Origin: Pontederia crassipes
Taxonomy: Eukaryota > Streptophyta > Magnoliopsida > Commelinales > Pontederiaceae
Direction of reading: 5' to 3'
Length of the DNA stretch: 64,000 bases
NCBI GenBank assembly: GCA_030549335.1
Contig: CM060190.1
Span: 65,114,118-65,178,117, forward strand
Below, piece after piece: positions 49,508 through 61,879 of the stretch (positions are counted from its first letter, which is position 1; every line of letters begins with the position of its first letter). Under the pieces are notes generated by a model. It had not been told where the DNA came from and did not search any database. It saw only the letters and a list, made by a program, of their open reading frames with translations. The translations under genes and the position numbers were made by a program.

Positions 49508-52180
49508 ATTCTTTTTTTTATTGCAAAAGGGAATCAATGTTCATACTATTCAAAGATATTTGTATGGCAGAAAATTCTCACGATTGTGCCAAAAAAAAAA
49601 GTAATATTTAGTACCATTTTTCGGGAGCAAATTTATCTTTCTGGATGAACCTAAAGACTAATATTTTTTTTCTAGCTTTTAAATATTTGTTATTTTGTTG
49701 AATATTTCTACATCCATGTGTTGCAAAAAGAAAAGATTAAAAGAAAAAAGAAGAAGAAAAGACAACTGAGGTACAAGGCCCGAATGAAAGCTCAAATTTT
49801 GGAGCAGTTGCAAGTCAACTGGGCCATCAGATTCGGCCTAAAAAATCACTTTCTTATTTTTTTCTTTTTTTCGAATTTTTTGGCAAAATATTGGAATGAT
49901 TAGAAATAGAAAGTATCCATTTTCTCTCAACTTCTGTAATTGGCGAGTGGCTTAAGAGTTAAGACATGAGTAGTCGGCCCAAAAAATACGAATTTTAATT
50001 AGATATTTTTTTTTTAAAAAATATTGCATGCAAATGAATTACTGCTATTAAAAATAACCATTTGTTGGTTCAATGCAGTAGTTATAGAACTTAAAATGCA
50101 TGCTAGTCTTAATGAATTTATTATCACGTTGAAAATAAAAACTATCATTATGTATATCATAATATTTATTATGTCCAATTTTAATTATGAAAATCAATGC
50201 AAATTGTTCAAAATTTGAACTTCAATTGTTCATTTAATGCTATGATTAACTGAATTATGAGTGATACCTTACTAAACTTTTAAATTCGTATTAATATTTA
50301 ATTTTAAAATTTATATGGCCAAATTCATTACACATAATAACTTAGACTAAAATTTTCGCTAACTTGAGTTGAATTAATTTCTTTTTAAAAATTAATAATT
50401 TCTCATATTGGTTATAAGTAATAACGATTAAAATAACACGTTTCATGCAAAAATATAAGAGCAAAGATATTGCCTCTTTTAGATGCTGACTCAGAATTTT
50501 TACCAAAAAAACATGATATGTCAAGTCAATTCATGTTTTATATATATCCACCATATCTACTTAGGCATACGAGGTTAATATATGGTATACCACTATAACA
50601 TTTTTGTACTTGAGTAAGATATTATTTATTTTGAACTTTGGCCCATACCATTTTACTAAGAAAATTGTCTTGCTAAGTCAAAGACTAGTTCTCATATATA
50701 CTTAACATATTTTCTATAGCTCATGCATATGAGACTAATTCAACACATGTCTCTTGCATCCTTCCCTCCTCGATGGACTCAAAGTTTATGTTAAATGATG
50801 ACATCTCACCATGTACAGATCTATATGGAGTGATTCTAATCATATATAATATTCATGCACTTGTGTAGGATATTATCCATTTTTTTATTTTAGTCCACAC
50901 AATTTTACTAGTCCAATTGCATAAGTAACCTTGGTTCACATGAAAAATAAGTAGTTCTTTTATAATTCAATATTGTCATAATAATGGATGCCTTTTCATT
51001 GAGTAGTATATAACAAATGCATGTTCACAAGGGTTCCATTGAACTAGCTTAATTCATTATTGGATTGTATCGAGAAATAAGATATACGTGTGACAATGTT
51101 TAATATAGTTTATGGCCAATTTGATTCCAAGACAAAAGGATAATGCATGATTATTTAAAAAGCACTTCTCGAGGAAGAGTCCTCATTGCACTAGTCTTGT
51201 TTGTCCTATTAATATTGGAAATAATTTAGTGTCACATAGAATAGATTTCAATGATTTTAATTATAAGTCAATTCAAAGTTTATATAGTAGATAATTTTCA
51301 AATATGTTTGTCTTAGCTATACTGCAAAATGCATTTAGAGCATAAAGAATTACAATATGATTGTTTGATCATTTATTAGAACATTCATTGTTGAGCTATC
51401 ATCAAGCACTAACAGACATGATATATTCTTCAAAGATAGCTGAACGATTGTGATTCTTAAGAAATCACACTCAAATAAGCTCCTATAAAGAAAATAAGAT
51501 GTTCTTACTCAAGTCACACAGAGTCATTTTCATTTTCAGATGAGTGAAACCATAATGAGCCTAATATGGACAAACATGATATCGTTGAAAAATATCCTTT
51601 TGGGTCTAATGGACAACAAGCATGCTATCGTGCACACTCATCGGCTGCAATGCACGATCATGCCTAATCACAGGCAATTGTTGATTATGCGCAATTGTCA
51701 CTCTTGTGATGCACATAAGATGGTTTTCTTTTTTGCGATCATGGGTTAATGTCATTTGCGTGATGTGCAAGCACAACAAGCGCGCTGACTTCACGCACTT
51801 AAGGCACACTAATGTTTGTTCTCCAAGTCTTTTTTGTTCAACCTTTTTCTTATAAGAGGGGAGTAATATTGAGTATTCATGATATAACTTTTACAATAGA
51901 TTTTTTCCGAAGATACTTGCATTATCACAATCTATTCTGTTCATCCAATGCTTGTCATTGATTATGAAATAGAGTATGGATGGCACCACCCTTGTTCTCC
52001 CTGAAAGAGGAGGGGGGAGGAGGGGGAAATTCCCCCCGAACGAGGCCCGCAATGATTGGGGGTTACCATCCCTAGATTAAACATGTATTCGAAAAAGAGC
52101 TCAAATGCATTATGAAATCTCTAGATTAAATAAAAAATTCTCAATAATTATATATTATTTTCATTATAAATGATGATTTT
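49508..52180. other. AT-rich spacer, no gene seen
   Basis: Only short random frames. Near 51980-52075 a purine-rich GAGGAGGGGGGAGG block lies between GGATGG and CCATCC, perhaps the edge of another small repeat. Confidence 0.4.
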
Positions 52181-52184
52181 GGGG

Positions 52185-52680
52185 TAAATTATATGAATCA
52201 TCGTCCAACTTTGAGTGCGATAAGTAGATGATCATCCAACTTCAATTTGTAATTAGACTATCCTTAAATTTTATTTTTCTTGCACGTCTGCCAATAACCA
52301 ATTTTTTGGTTACACTACTGACGTGACACAATAAAATAATTAAAATATGAATATATATAATAATATAAATTAATAAAAAAAAATAAAAAAGAGACGCAAC
52401 TTCACCGGGGGCTGATGCTCGCCTTTCTCTCTCATGCATGCGACATGGGAAAAGGGGGTATCATCCCCTCCAAACACATGCGAGAGAAAGGGGGTGTCGA
52501 CCCCCTGTGCGAGCTCACCATGCGTCGAGAGAAAGGAGGCTGGCTGACTGGAGAGGAGCACGTCGGCCCACTTAATTCGACTCTAGCAAGGGGCAGTCAC
52601 GAGGACTTAAAGTTCAAGAATAGTTTAATTATAAATTAAAGTTAATGGACTGATAGAAATTATTCAGATGATAGAAGAAT
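52185..52680. mobile_element. MITE with imperfect subterminal inverted repeats
   Basis: The left text AACTTCAATTTGTAATTAGA (about 52229 on) with CTATCCTTAAATTTT matches the reverse complement of 52605-52650 (AACTTTAATTTATAATTAAA then CTATTCTTGAACTTT). A second related but truncated sequence is at 57880-58149. Ends and target duplication are not proven. The GC-rich middle has GAGAAAGGGGGTGTCGACCC-like text. Confidence 0.5.
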
Positions 52681-52880
52681 TATACAACTCTCTTATTATT
52701 CACATTCACAAAAGAAATTGATAATACAACTAATTCATCCAAAAGTTGGTCAATAATTTGATTTAAATAAACCTATGTGGACCTCATTATCAGTGATCCT
52801 TTAGTTATAGCCTAAACATTCTGTTTGCGTGTAGAACAACTCCATCAACGTGCACATGAGTCCAACCAATCTAATCATTG

Positions 52881-52901
52881 CCCCCCCCCCCCCCCCCCCC
52901 C
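52881..52901. repeat. 21-base poly(C) tract
   Basis: Twenty-one consecutive C; 170 bases before the poly(G) block. Confidence 0.85.
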
Positions 52902-53071
52902 ACATTCCATGACCACTCCATATATATCTCCAACTTACACATACGTACGAGCAGCATATACAGATACTGTACATTCGTATTTATATATATGCCCAAGTGC
53001 ACGTGCCAACCGTGTCACTCAAAACCTAAGGCATCCCCTCATTATTTTTATTGTGCTGTGGTGGCCGTCGT

Positions 53072-53118
53072 GGGGGGGGGGGGGGGGGGGGGTGGGGGGG
53101 GGGTGGGGGGGGGGGGGG
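53072..53118. repeat. Poly(G) block, 21 + 10 + 14 G separated by single T
   Basis: Forty-five G with two single T interruptions. Tract length may be affected by sequencing. It could form G-quadruplexes. Confidence 0.85.
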
Positions 53119-55762
53119 ACAAAGGGAACAGGCACCATTTAGTTTTAAGCCCCTGGGGACGTCCATTAATTACAAATATAGCGCGTCGGCAGCGGCGTGG
53201 AGACAGCTGCTGTCTCTTTCCCTCTCTCTCTCTCACAGCCCATGAGCTGCGGCTGCAAAGCAGAGAAAGCATGCAGCGGCAGCAACTGCAACTGCCACTG
53301 CAACCCTGGCCCTGCAGCAGCTGTTCTTGCTTCCTATGGCACCTCCTCATTAACTCCGTCCCATGTCAAACAAGATCCACGTCCCCACACACTCCCCTTG
53401 GTAGCCTCTCTGCATACAGTCTTGTTGCTATCTCGTATAAATGCTTGTATTAATATGTACAGATATATGTATCGTATACTACATACATGACCTGTGCGCA
53501 TGCATAATTACATGTCTGCTGCATGCAATGTTGGAGGAAAGCGACCCAACCTCCCCTCGAGGGAGGGAGGGAGGGGAGGCGGGGGCGGCAGGGTCAGGGC
53601 CAGGAAGTATTAGGTTGCCCACCCCGGCCAGCTTTTGCAACGCCGAGATCCATGCATATGCTCTCCTAAGTCCTCTTCTTTTTTTCGACCATTTTGCTCC
53701 ATGTACCCTTTGAGTTAATTGTGTGCATGCTCTCATACTCTAAACCACACACATCTTGACAGTTCAAAAAAAAATATCTGTAGCTCAGATGTCAACTAAA
53801 TGCATGTATATAGTGGTAATTACTATAAAGACAGGACGGAAAAGCGTGCATGCTTATCCATATTCTAATAAATGTTTTAACATATATGAGACTTGAAGGA
53901 GTATATATAGAGTGAAGGAGAGGAGAGGGAAGAGTTCAGTAGCGATCAATTAGATGGGGAAGGGAGAGCGGAAAGCAAGCAAATTAGATGAGAGTTACGT
54001 GAGAGGAGAGAGGAACGATGGAATATGGATGCATGTAGCGATCGACCGAGCGTGGGCCGTGGTCCTACTCCTAGCTAGTGCAACAACAACTACTACTATT
54101 CGTCTTAATTGTGGTATATTGACACACATCGCTAAGGGTACTTTCATATCATACATATAAATTAGACTAATACAGATGTGGGCGCATGCACTGATCGCAG
54201 CCTCACAAGCTCTTCCTATCATCTGAATAAATGGAAAAGGGGTGGCCGGAGGTGAGCGTGGTTAAAAGGGAGAGAGAAATGAGAGGGTCGGCATGCATGC
54301 AATGGAGTGATAGCTAGAGAGGTCCCCTTACGGCTAAATGAAGTCAAGAGAGTTTTCATCTCGGGAGGTCATTTGCCCCCATCTATTTCGCAGTTGTGTC
54401 CCAACTTGAGATGAGAGAGGGCCAAGTGGGGCGACACAGTCATCTCACTGGGGATTAATGATGGAATCCATCCGTCCATATGCATGATTACGATATGTAA
54501 AGCAAGCAGGTGGGCATTCATGCATATGGAGAGCGAGAGAGAGAGAGAGTCTGGGGAGATTCCAAGTGGCTTTCCCCACATATGTTGTGGCGCTTGCAAG
54601 CGAGATGTGGAATCGCCCCATCCAAACAGCTATCATGTTCCTTCTGATATCAGGAATTTTTATATACATCTGATAAACGGTAGTTTTCGCACAAGTTGTT
54701 AATGGTTGTATTAGATGCATATCCCACTATATATAAAAATTATGTAGTTATTTATTGAAATTATATTTCTGTATGTACTGAAATATAGAACACATGTATA
54801 TACGTCTATAACATGCATATTATACTACGTAATAGGATCTCAAAGTTACTTCAAATTTGGGGATCACACACCACTAAATTCAACAATCGGTTGATAATTG
54901 GAACTCGAGGATATTTTCACATTGGAAGTAGTCGCGCACTTTATTTCTCGACCACAAATATGAAACTGTCCTTTTAGTCATTTGACACTATGCGTGCACC
55001 ACTAAAATTCTAAATTCAACAATCGATTGATAATTGTCGACCATCAAAATATCACATCATCTTTGAAACCTATTATATTGCAATATGACTTTGTATATTT
55101 TATCATATAAGATATCCGGAGGGCCTCCCTAATCCTATATACGTTGTCACTCATCCAACTAATTCTCTAATATATGGCATGCATGTAAATGGCATATATT
55201 TTATCTTTAAGATTGAACCTACTATGAAAATATAGGGTAGGACAAAGGATGAAATAAGTATATCGTGCATTAATATATATGGTATGTCATAAAGTTAGAT
55301 CCCAGGGAACATATACTTTGACTAAGTTAAAATATTTATTTATGTGTTTGATAATCATAAAAAATAATAACGACACAAAATTGAAATCTTGAAAGATAGA
55401 CATTTGAATGTAGCAACTAGCATCAGAAATTATTTTCAACTAAGCTCTTAGTTTTTTTTATTACTAATTACTATTTGTATGACGAAATTATTATTATTAT
55501 TATTATATTTTATTTCGTGATTAAAAAATATTTTGACTATGATATACATATAATAAATTAGATTTATACTTTATTAAAAATGTTTATTATTCTTAAAATA
55601 GATAAACATTCAATAATATAAGTTAATTGATTTATAATGCATAAATTTATTTAAACTAATTAATTATTATACATGTATTTTAGATCATTTTATGTTAATC
55701 AGCTAATTGAGACGCTACATTGATTGAATACTTCTATTTTTTTTTAAATCATTCGAATACTA

Positions 55763-56170
55763 TGTTACGAAAAGAAGGAGAGAGGGATCGCACGAAACAA
55801 AGAGGAACACGAAGAGGAAAAATGGTGGCGGCTCTTTGTTATGGAATAACGATGATTACAAGGATGTGTCTCTCTGTCTAGACCCTTAGGAAGTTTATAT
55901 AAACACTCCCTTTAACAGTTGATAGGAATTATACACGGACTGGGACTCTAAATAAATCCCCTGAAAATAGGACGCATATCTCGTGATAAGGAAATAAATC
56001 AAATTCGAATCACATACAGAATACCCCTAAAAAATTTTACTCAGAGGGCTCCGCCCCCTTGACCCCCCACAAGCTCGTTGACCGAGCAGCGAGACCCCCG
56101 TAAGGGATTCTGCTGAAGCGCCTGACTATGTAGGAGATCAATTGGATTCAGATTCAAAGCATTATTAACA
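55763..56170 (-). mobile_element. Solo LTR of the same copia family as 11410-16088
   Basis: Edges are TGTTACG and ATTAACA, and the interior is close to the LTRs of the copia element at 11.4-16.1 kb along its whole 408 bp. It has the same orientation and no internal domain. The flanking five bases TACTA and TATTA differ at one position, consistent with an aged 5-bp target duplication. Confidence 0.85.
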
Positions 56171-57879
56171 TATTATAATTTAATCGCTAGTTATCAACCG
56201 TCATTCGTTGAGATCAAATGCTCGTTGTCAATTGTTATTTATAGTTATTTACAAGGCTTATTTATGCCAAAGAGAGCCTCCATATATAAAATTACGATAA
56301 TCATAAAAAAACTTCCCTCTAATAAATCTATCTTAAACCAATTCTTCATTTCTGTTTTTTTTTTCTCATCGACGTTCTGACAAGTTTAATTCGCAACAAA
56401 AGCGTTAAACTTAAGCATATCCCAACAAAATAAACAATGATAGTTCTTGAAATCTGATATCTATGCTTTCATTCATGTGGGGTTCGACGTACATGAGAAC
56501 CAGAATTAACAGGTCACCTGCAGTAATCAGTAATACATGCCTAGGTGAAAATTTTATTCTTTTTTTTCTTGTAGTAACAAATTAAAAAAGAAAATATGAA
56601 TGTAGACATAATGCATGTTTTATCAGCTAGTAGCTACTTGCAATTGTCCACATCCACAGTTAAGGACGCCCATGTGATGCGTACTACGTCTCCAACTGGA
56701 CTTGATCGATCTCGGAAGAAAGGAAAGCCAACGCCTGCAGTGCATGCAGTATGTGTGGTCCAATTAAAAGTAGATCTCCCTATGATCGATCTGTCTCTGT
56801 CCATAGCCCTAGTTGGCCAGGCCTCCATCTTAATTATACGGCATGCATCATCCAGACCTCGTCTGTCTCAGAGGTCATGGGGAGAGCGAGAGCGTACACG
56901 TAGTACCTACTGTGTATTTATACTCGTATGCATGTATGTATTTATACATATACACCTTCTTCTTTTAAAACAACAAATAATTCAGAAAGAGGCCCTTGGA
57001 GTATAGTAATCGTATCTGTGATCAAGTGTCCACATCAAAGGGGTGGAGAGTATGCATGGAAGAATAGAAGTGTACTAGATGTCGCTTTCCCAACGGTGCA
57101 TGCCCCGCTCCCCTTCCATCTGCAGTTGAATTGCAAATTTGCAGTCCTCTTTTTTCTTCTCCTTTCTTAATTATTATTTGGATTACAATGCATGTAGACG
57201 AGAGGACTGGAAAATATTAGTAAAAAAGTAATACGATCTTAAAATTTGGAAATTAATAAAAAATTATGTAAAAATCGAAATTAATAACTGTGGCAGCAGC
57301 GCGCACATCACGGCCACCTTCGCTGATCTTAAAAGTTGGATTGGGTTGAGGTGAAGAAGGGGGTCCGTGGCAATCCGTGATTGAGGGGGTAAAGCACTGC
57401 TGCGTCAGGCCTCTGATTTTTAGATCGCACCGGTCAATCATAAGTCAATGCATTATTAATGGTTTTCATAAATTAAATGTTGGATAACAATTTATATCGA
57501 ATGCTTTTTCACGTAAATGAACTATGAACTTTAGGTGATTATTTAAAGCATACAAATTAATCATAAACTCTTTCGAATAGAAAAAAAAAGATGAAGAATT
57601 TTTCGAGGGCTCGTAATTTAAGAAATTGGTATTTTAAAAGTTGCAAACATAGAAGAATAATAACACTATATATTTATGATAATTTGAAATTAAACTCTAA
57701 CATTTAACCTTTCAATCTAACTATGACATAATAGCATATCATCACATCATAATCAAATATAGTTGCTTATTTCATATTTAGTTACACCAAATACGTTAAA
57801 AGACTAAATATATTTAATTCCATTATACAAAAAATAACAGATTCCAACTTAATAACTTTCACATTCCATTCCACTATAA
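56171..57879. other. Spacer, no gene seen
   Basis: Nothing coding is recognised. An imperfect inverted repeat spans about 57288-57405 (CTGTGGCAGCAGCGC against GCACTGCTGCGTCAG); weak. Confidence 0.35.
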
Positions 57880-58149
57880 TTCGGTAAAATTTCCTAAATA
57901 CCCTTCAACTTTAATGTTTTTCTAACTCTACGCTCTAATTTCACTTTGTAACTAAATTATCCTCCATCTATCAATTTACTTCATCAAATGTCATTTTTTC
58001 TTGCGATCGGCCGTCTTTCGATTGCGCTATCGACGTGATGTCTACACGACTTATTTCTCTCTCCTCCATGCGAACAACTATTCCACGTGGCATGTTAAAA
58101 TAATATTAAAATATAAATATTTCTAAAGAAATAAAAAATGAGAGGGCGT
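57880..58149. mobile_element. Left part of a MITE related to 52185-52680, cut by the gypsy element
   Basis: The order of motifs (CTTCAACTTTAATG, AACTAAATTATCC, a TCTTGC...GACGTGA block, AAATAATATTAAAATATAAA, AAATAAAAAATGAGAG) parallels that of the MITE at 52.2 kb. It ends where the gypsy LTR begins. Confidence 0.4.
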
Positions 58150-58150
58150 G

Positions 58151-61100
58151 TGTCCCGGGGGGCTTTTTCCGGGACACGTCGAGTTATCTTACTTCTATAT
58201 ATTTTCTCTTTTTCAACCAACTTTTGTACTTAGTTTTTTTTTCAAATGTGGTAGTGGCAGTTTTGTAATTCTGCACTTTAAAAAGTGTACCCCCTTGGCT
58301 TGTCTTCCACACCACACGTTGCATATAGGCCTCACGGGCTTGCGGTATAGTAAGAGGAGACCCACTAGTGCTCCCCCTAAGCTTTGTAATAATCCCTATT
58401 TTCTCAACAAAGATGTCAAGCTTTTCTAAATCTAGCACCGTGCCTCGAGCGTGGGGTGACAACCCACAAAAGAGCATCCCAAAGCGTCCCAAATAATCGA
58501 GCGTTACGCCGAGGTGCCCGTTTGTTCACAAACGTCTCCACTGAAGAAGCATCGCTCGGGATCGTGCATTCCAAAAACCGTGGCATATGAAAAGTGACAT
58601 AAGCAAGATTCCGCAAAGCGCTCAAAAGAGTTTGCCTAGACATTGGACACGTCTAGGCGCCGCACGGGTCGGTCGAGTGAAAAATGATCCCGTGACAAGT
58701 TGGTATCAGAACAACATTTCTGGGACCGCTCAAGTTGGCGTTCGGGGATCAAGGTGAAATGACGTCGAATTCGAAGATGACGAATGAACCCATCGCACCG
58801 GAGAAGGGCCGACAGGAGCGAGGGTGCGCTCGCTCGAAGGACGCCATGTCCATCTTCAAGCAACGCCTCGGCCAATTGGACGTGGGAGAAATGCAAGATC
58901 AACTCGCAACGCACGAGCGGGAGTTGGAGAAGACCGTGGATCTCGCAACGGTGCGGGACAAAATGGCACCGTTGTATACGGCTCGAGTCCATGGAGGCGT
59001 CAATCATGGACATGCGGGAGATCTTGGATAATGATCTCTCAAACATGAGGTTCGAGATGGAGCAAGAGTTCAAGACCATGCGGGAAGAGCTCAAGCGACG
59101 CTATGGAGATGGGCGGCGTCCCGAGGCACCCGCCCAGCATGAGGCATCCGCTGGGGACTGTGCATTCCAAAAATTATGGCATACGAAAAGTGGCATAAGC
59201 AAGCTTCCACAAAGCGTTCAAAAGTGTTTGCCTAGACATTGGACACGTCTAGGCGCCGCACGGGTCGGTCGAGTGAAAAATGATCCCGTGACAAGTTGGT
59301 ATCAGAACAACGTTTCTGGGACCGCTCAAATTGGCGTTCGGGGATCAAGGTGAAATGACGTCGAATTCGAAGATGACGAATGAACCCGTCGCACCAGAGA
59401 AGGGCCGCCAGGAGTGAGGGTGCGCCCGTTCGAAGGATGTCATGTCCGCCTTCAAGCAACACCTCGGCCAATTTCAATTGGACGTGGGCGAAATGCAAGA
59501 TCAACTCGCAACACACGAGCGGGAGTTGGAGAAGATCGTGGATCTCGTAATGGTGCGAGACGAAATGGCGCCGTTGTATACACGACTCGAGTCCATGGAA
59601 GCGTCAATCATGGACATGCAGGAGACCTTGGATAATGGTCTCTCAAACATGAGGTTCGAGATGGAGCAAGAGTTCAAGACCATGCGGGAAGAGCTCAAGC
59701 GACGCTATGGAGATGGGTGACGTCCCGAGACACCCGCCCCGCATGAGGCAAGAATCGATGTGCCAAAGCCGATGCCCTACAAAGGCGAGCGATCGGCAAA
59801 GGAGATCAACGACTTCCTGTGGAACGTCCGAAGGTACATGGAGGTCTTGAATGTGACGTCTGAAGCGAGGATGGTGAAGATCACATCCTTCTACTTACAA
59901 GATGCGACGAGTCTGTGGTGACGGTGTCATTGTGATGATGTGGAGCATGGCATCATTGATCCCATTCAGAGTGAGACGACTTCAAGAGGCAGCTTATCAA
60001 CTATTTCTGCCCCGCCAAGTCGGGATTGAAGGCCAAGATTGCGTTGTTCAACATTTGTCAGAAGGACACGTTAAAGGAATACGTGAAAGAATTCACCGAG
60101 CTCTGCCTACAGAATTTCCAAGTGGACGAAGACACATTGCTTGCGGTCTTCGTGAAGGGTCTGAAGCCATGAGCTAGGACGGAGTTGGAGCGACGAGACT
60201 ACCCCAACCTTCGCTCGCTAGTCGCCACTGCTGAGTCGCTCGTGGAGTACGCCAAAGCGAGCGCTCCACCACCAAAACCCTCGAGCAAGGGCAATGATGG
60301 GGGAGAGAAGTCCAAGTTGCAAGGAGGCAAGCCGCACTATCAAGACAAAGGCAAGGAACACCAAGACAAGAAGCCCAATAATGAAATATTTATGAGGGAC
60401 GAAAAGTCGCCAAAGCCTTGCTACATTTGCAAGGGTCCACATTGGACGAGCGATTGTCCGCAGAAGGCGACAGTCAACACAATGTATTACCCCGACGAGA
60501 AGGAGGAGGCGTATCTTAATTCCATGCACGTCCTCAGCGCTATCAACGCCTCAAAGGGTCCTTCATCGGCTGCTCGACTTTATGCGAATATCGAGTTGAA
60601 CGGGTAAGTCTTCAACGCCCTCATCGACACGGGAGCATTGGAATTGTTCGTGTCAGAAGTGGCCGCCAAGAAGCTGAAGCTGCCAGTACAGAGGACTAAC
60701 GTCACGTTCAAGATGGTGAACATGAAGTCTATCTCGATCACAGAAATTTCTCCTGGAGTGAAGGTTCGTATCGGTAAGTGATCGGGAAGCTTCGACGTGA
60801 TGGTGGCACCAGTGGACGACTACGAAGTGGTGGCAGACATATCTTTTCTGCAACACATTGCTGCATGTGTCATTCCACTTGTCAACTCGATGGTCATCTT
60901 CGACCTCAAGGGACCTTACAACATTTCTGTGAGGTCAGGCGGAGATCTCAAATAGAAGACCCTCTCCGCCATGCAAGTGGCGAAGGAGTTGCATAAACAG
61001 GAGCACACCTTCATGACGACCGTTATCTTGGAAGGTCCGGGGCCCTCCACTCCAACACCTCCCAAAGTTCTTGAAACCCTTAAGGACTTTGCGAATGTCA

Positions 61101-61873
61101 TGCCCCCGGAACTCCCAAAATGATTGCCGCCGAAGCTTGAAGTGAACCATGTCATCGACTTGGTCCCAGGATCAAAAGCTCCACATGGAGTCCCCTATCG
61201 GCTCGCCCCTCCGGAACTCGCAGAACTCCGTAAGTAACTCACCAAACTATTGGATGCAGGATACGTTCGGCCTTCGAAGTCTCCATATGGTACCCCGATT
61301 CTCTTTCAAAAGAAGCATGACGATTCCCTCTGGATGTGCATCGACTACCGGGCGCTCAACAAGCATACGGTGAAAAACAAGTATCCCATCCCCTTGGTGG
61401 CGGACTTGTTCCACCAACTTGGCAGTGCAAGATGGTTTACCAAGTTAGATTTTCGTTCGGGCTATTGGCAAGTCCAGAACGCGAAAGATGATGTGCAGAA
61501 GATGACGTGCGTCACAAGATACGGCTCCTATGAGTTTCTCGTGATGCCTTTCAGCCTCACCAACGCTTCGGCGACCTTCTGCACCCTCATGAACAAGGTA
61601 TTGCAACCATTTCTTAACAGGTTCGTGGTTGTCAACCTCGACGACATTATGATCTATAGCCGGATCTTGGAGGGGCATATCGAGCACATTCGGCAAGTGT
61701 TCGAGGTGTTGCGGCAGAACGAGCTCTACGTCAAGCGGGAGAAGTGTGCCTTCGCTCAACCAGAAGTGCACTTCATGGGTCATGTCGTCGGAAGTGGAAA
61801 GCTGAAGATGGATGGCACAAAGATTCGTGCCATCGTAGAGTGGGAGCCGCCCAAGCGGGTTCCCGATGATTAC
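58151..61873 (+). mobile_element. Ty3/gypsy retrotransposon, broken and interrupted
   Basis: A fossil gypsy element on the plus strand. The 5' LTR is read as 58151-58697 (TGTCCCGG to GTGACA), followed by the primer site TGGTATCAGA. The part from the LTR end into early gag is present twice in tandem (about 58564-59159 and 59160-59755). Gag with coiled-coil-like helices follows, then a CX2CX4HX4C-type zinc knuckle near 60420, an aspartic protease region near 60630, and reverse transcriptase (61250-61870) with SPYGTPILF, CIDYRALNKHTVKNKYPIP and a DD active-site region. The polymerase resembles the Galadriel/Monkey chromovirus group. Several breaks are present. Its 3' part is missing at the junction with the next element. 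Confidence 0.85.
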
Positions 61874-61879
61874 TTTTCT

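Larger units (their letters stand above)
52681..55757. other. Spacer with poly(G/C) tracts and small hairpins
   Basis: No gene is supported. It holds the C and G tracts listed separately and a cysteine-coding low-complexity frame at 53242-53490. It also holds a 13-bp inverted repeat at 54552-54564 and 54608-54620 (TGGGGAGATTCCA against TGGAATCGCCCCA, one mismatch). A TATATATAG at about 53901-53909 precedes a purine-rich stretch, which could mark an unknown non-coding transcript. Confidence 0.35.

Noticed and set aside
56268-56290. TGCCAAAGAGAG text resembling miR399
   Set aside because: Matches only the first part of the miRNA, and no complementary arm was found nearby.
58636-59516. Minus-strand frames of 90-150 codons in the gypsy 5' region
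   Set aside because: Mirror frames of gag on the other strand, duplicated with the tandem repeat.
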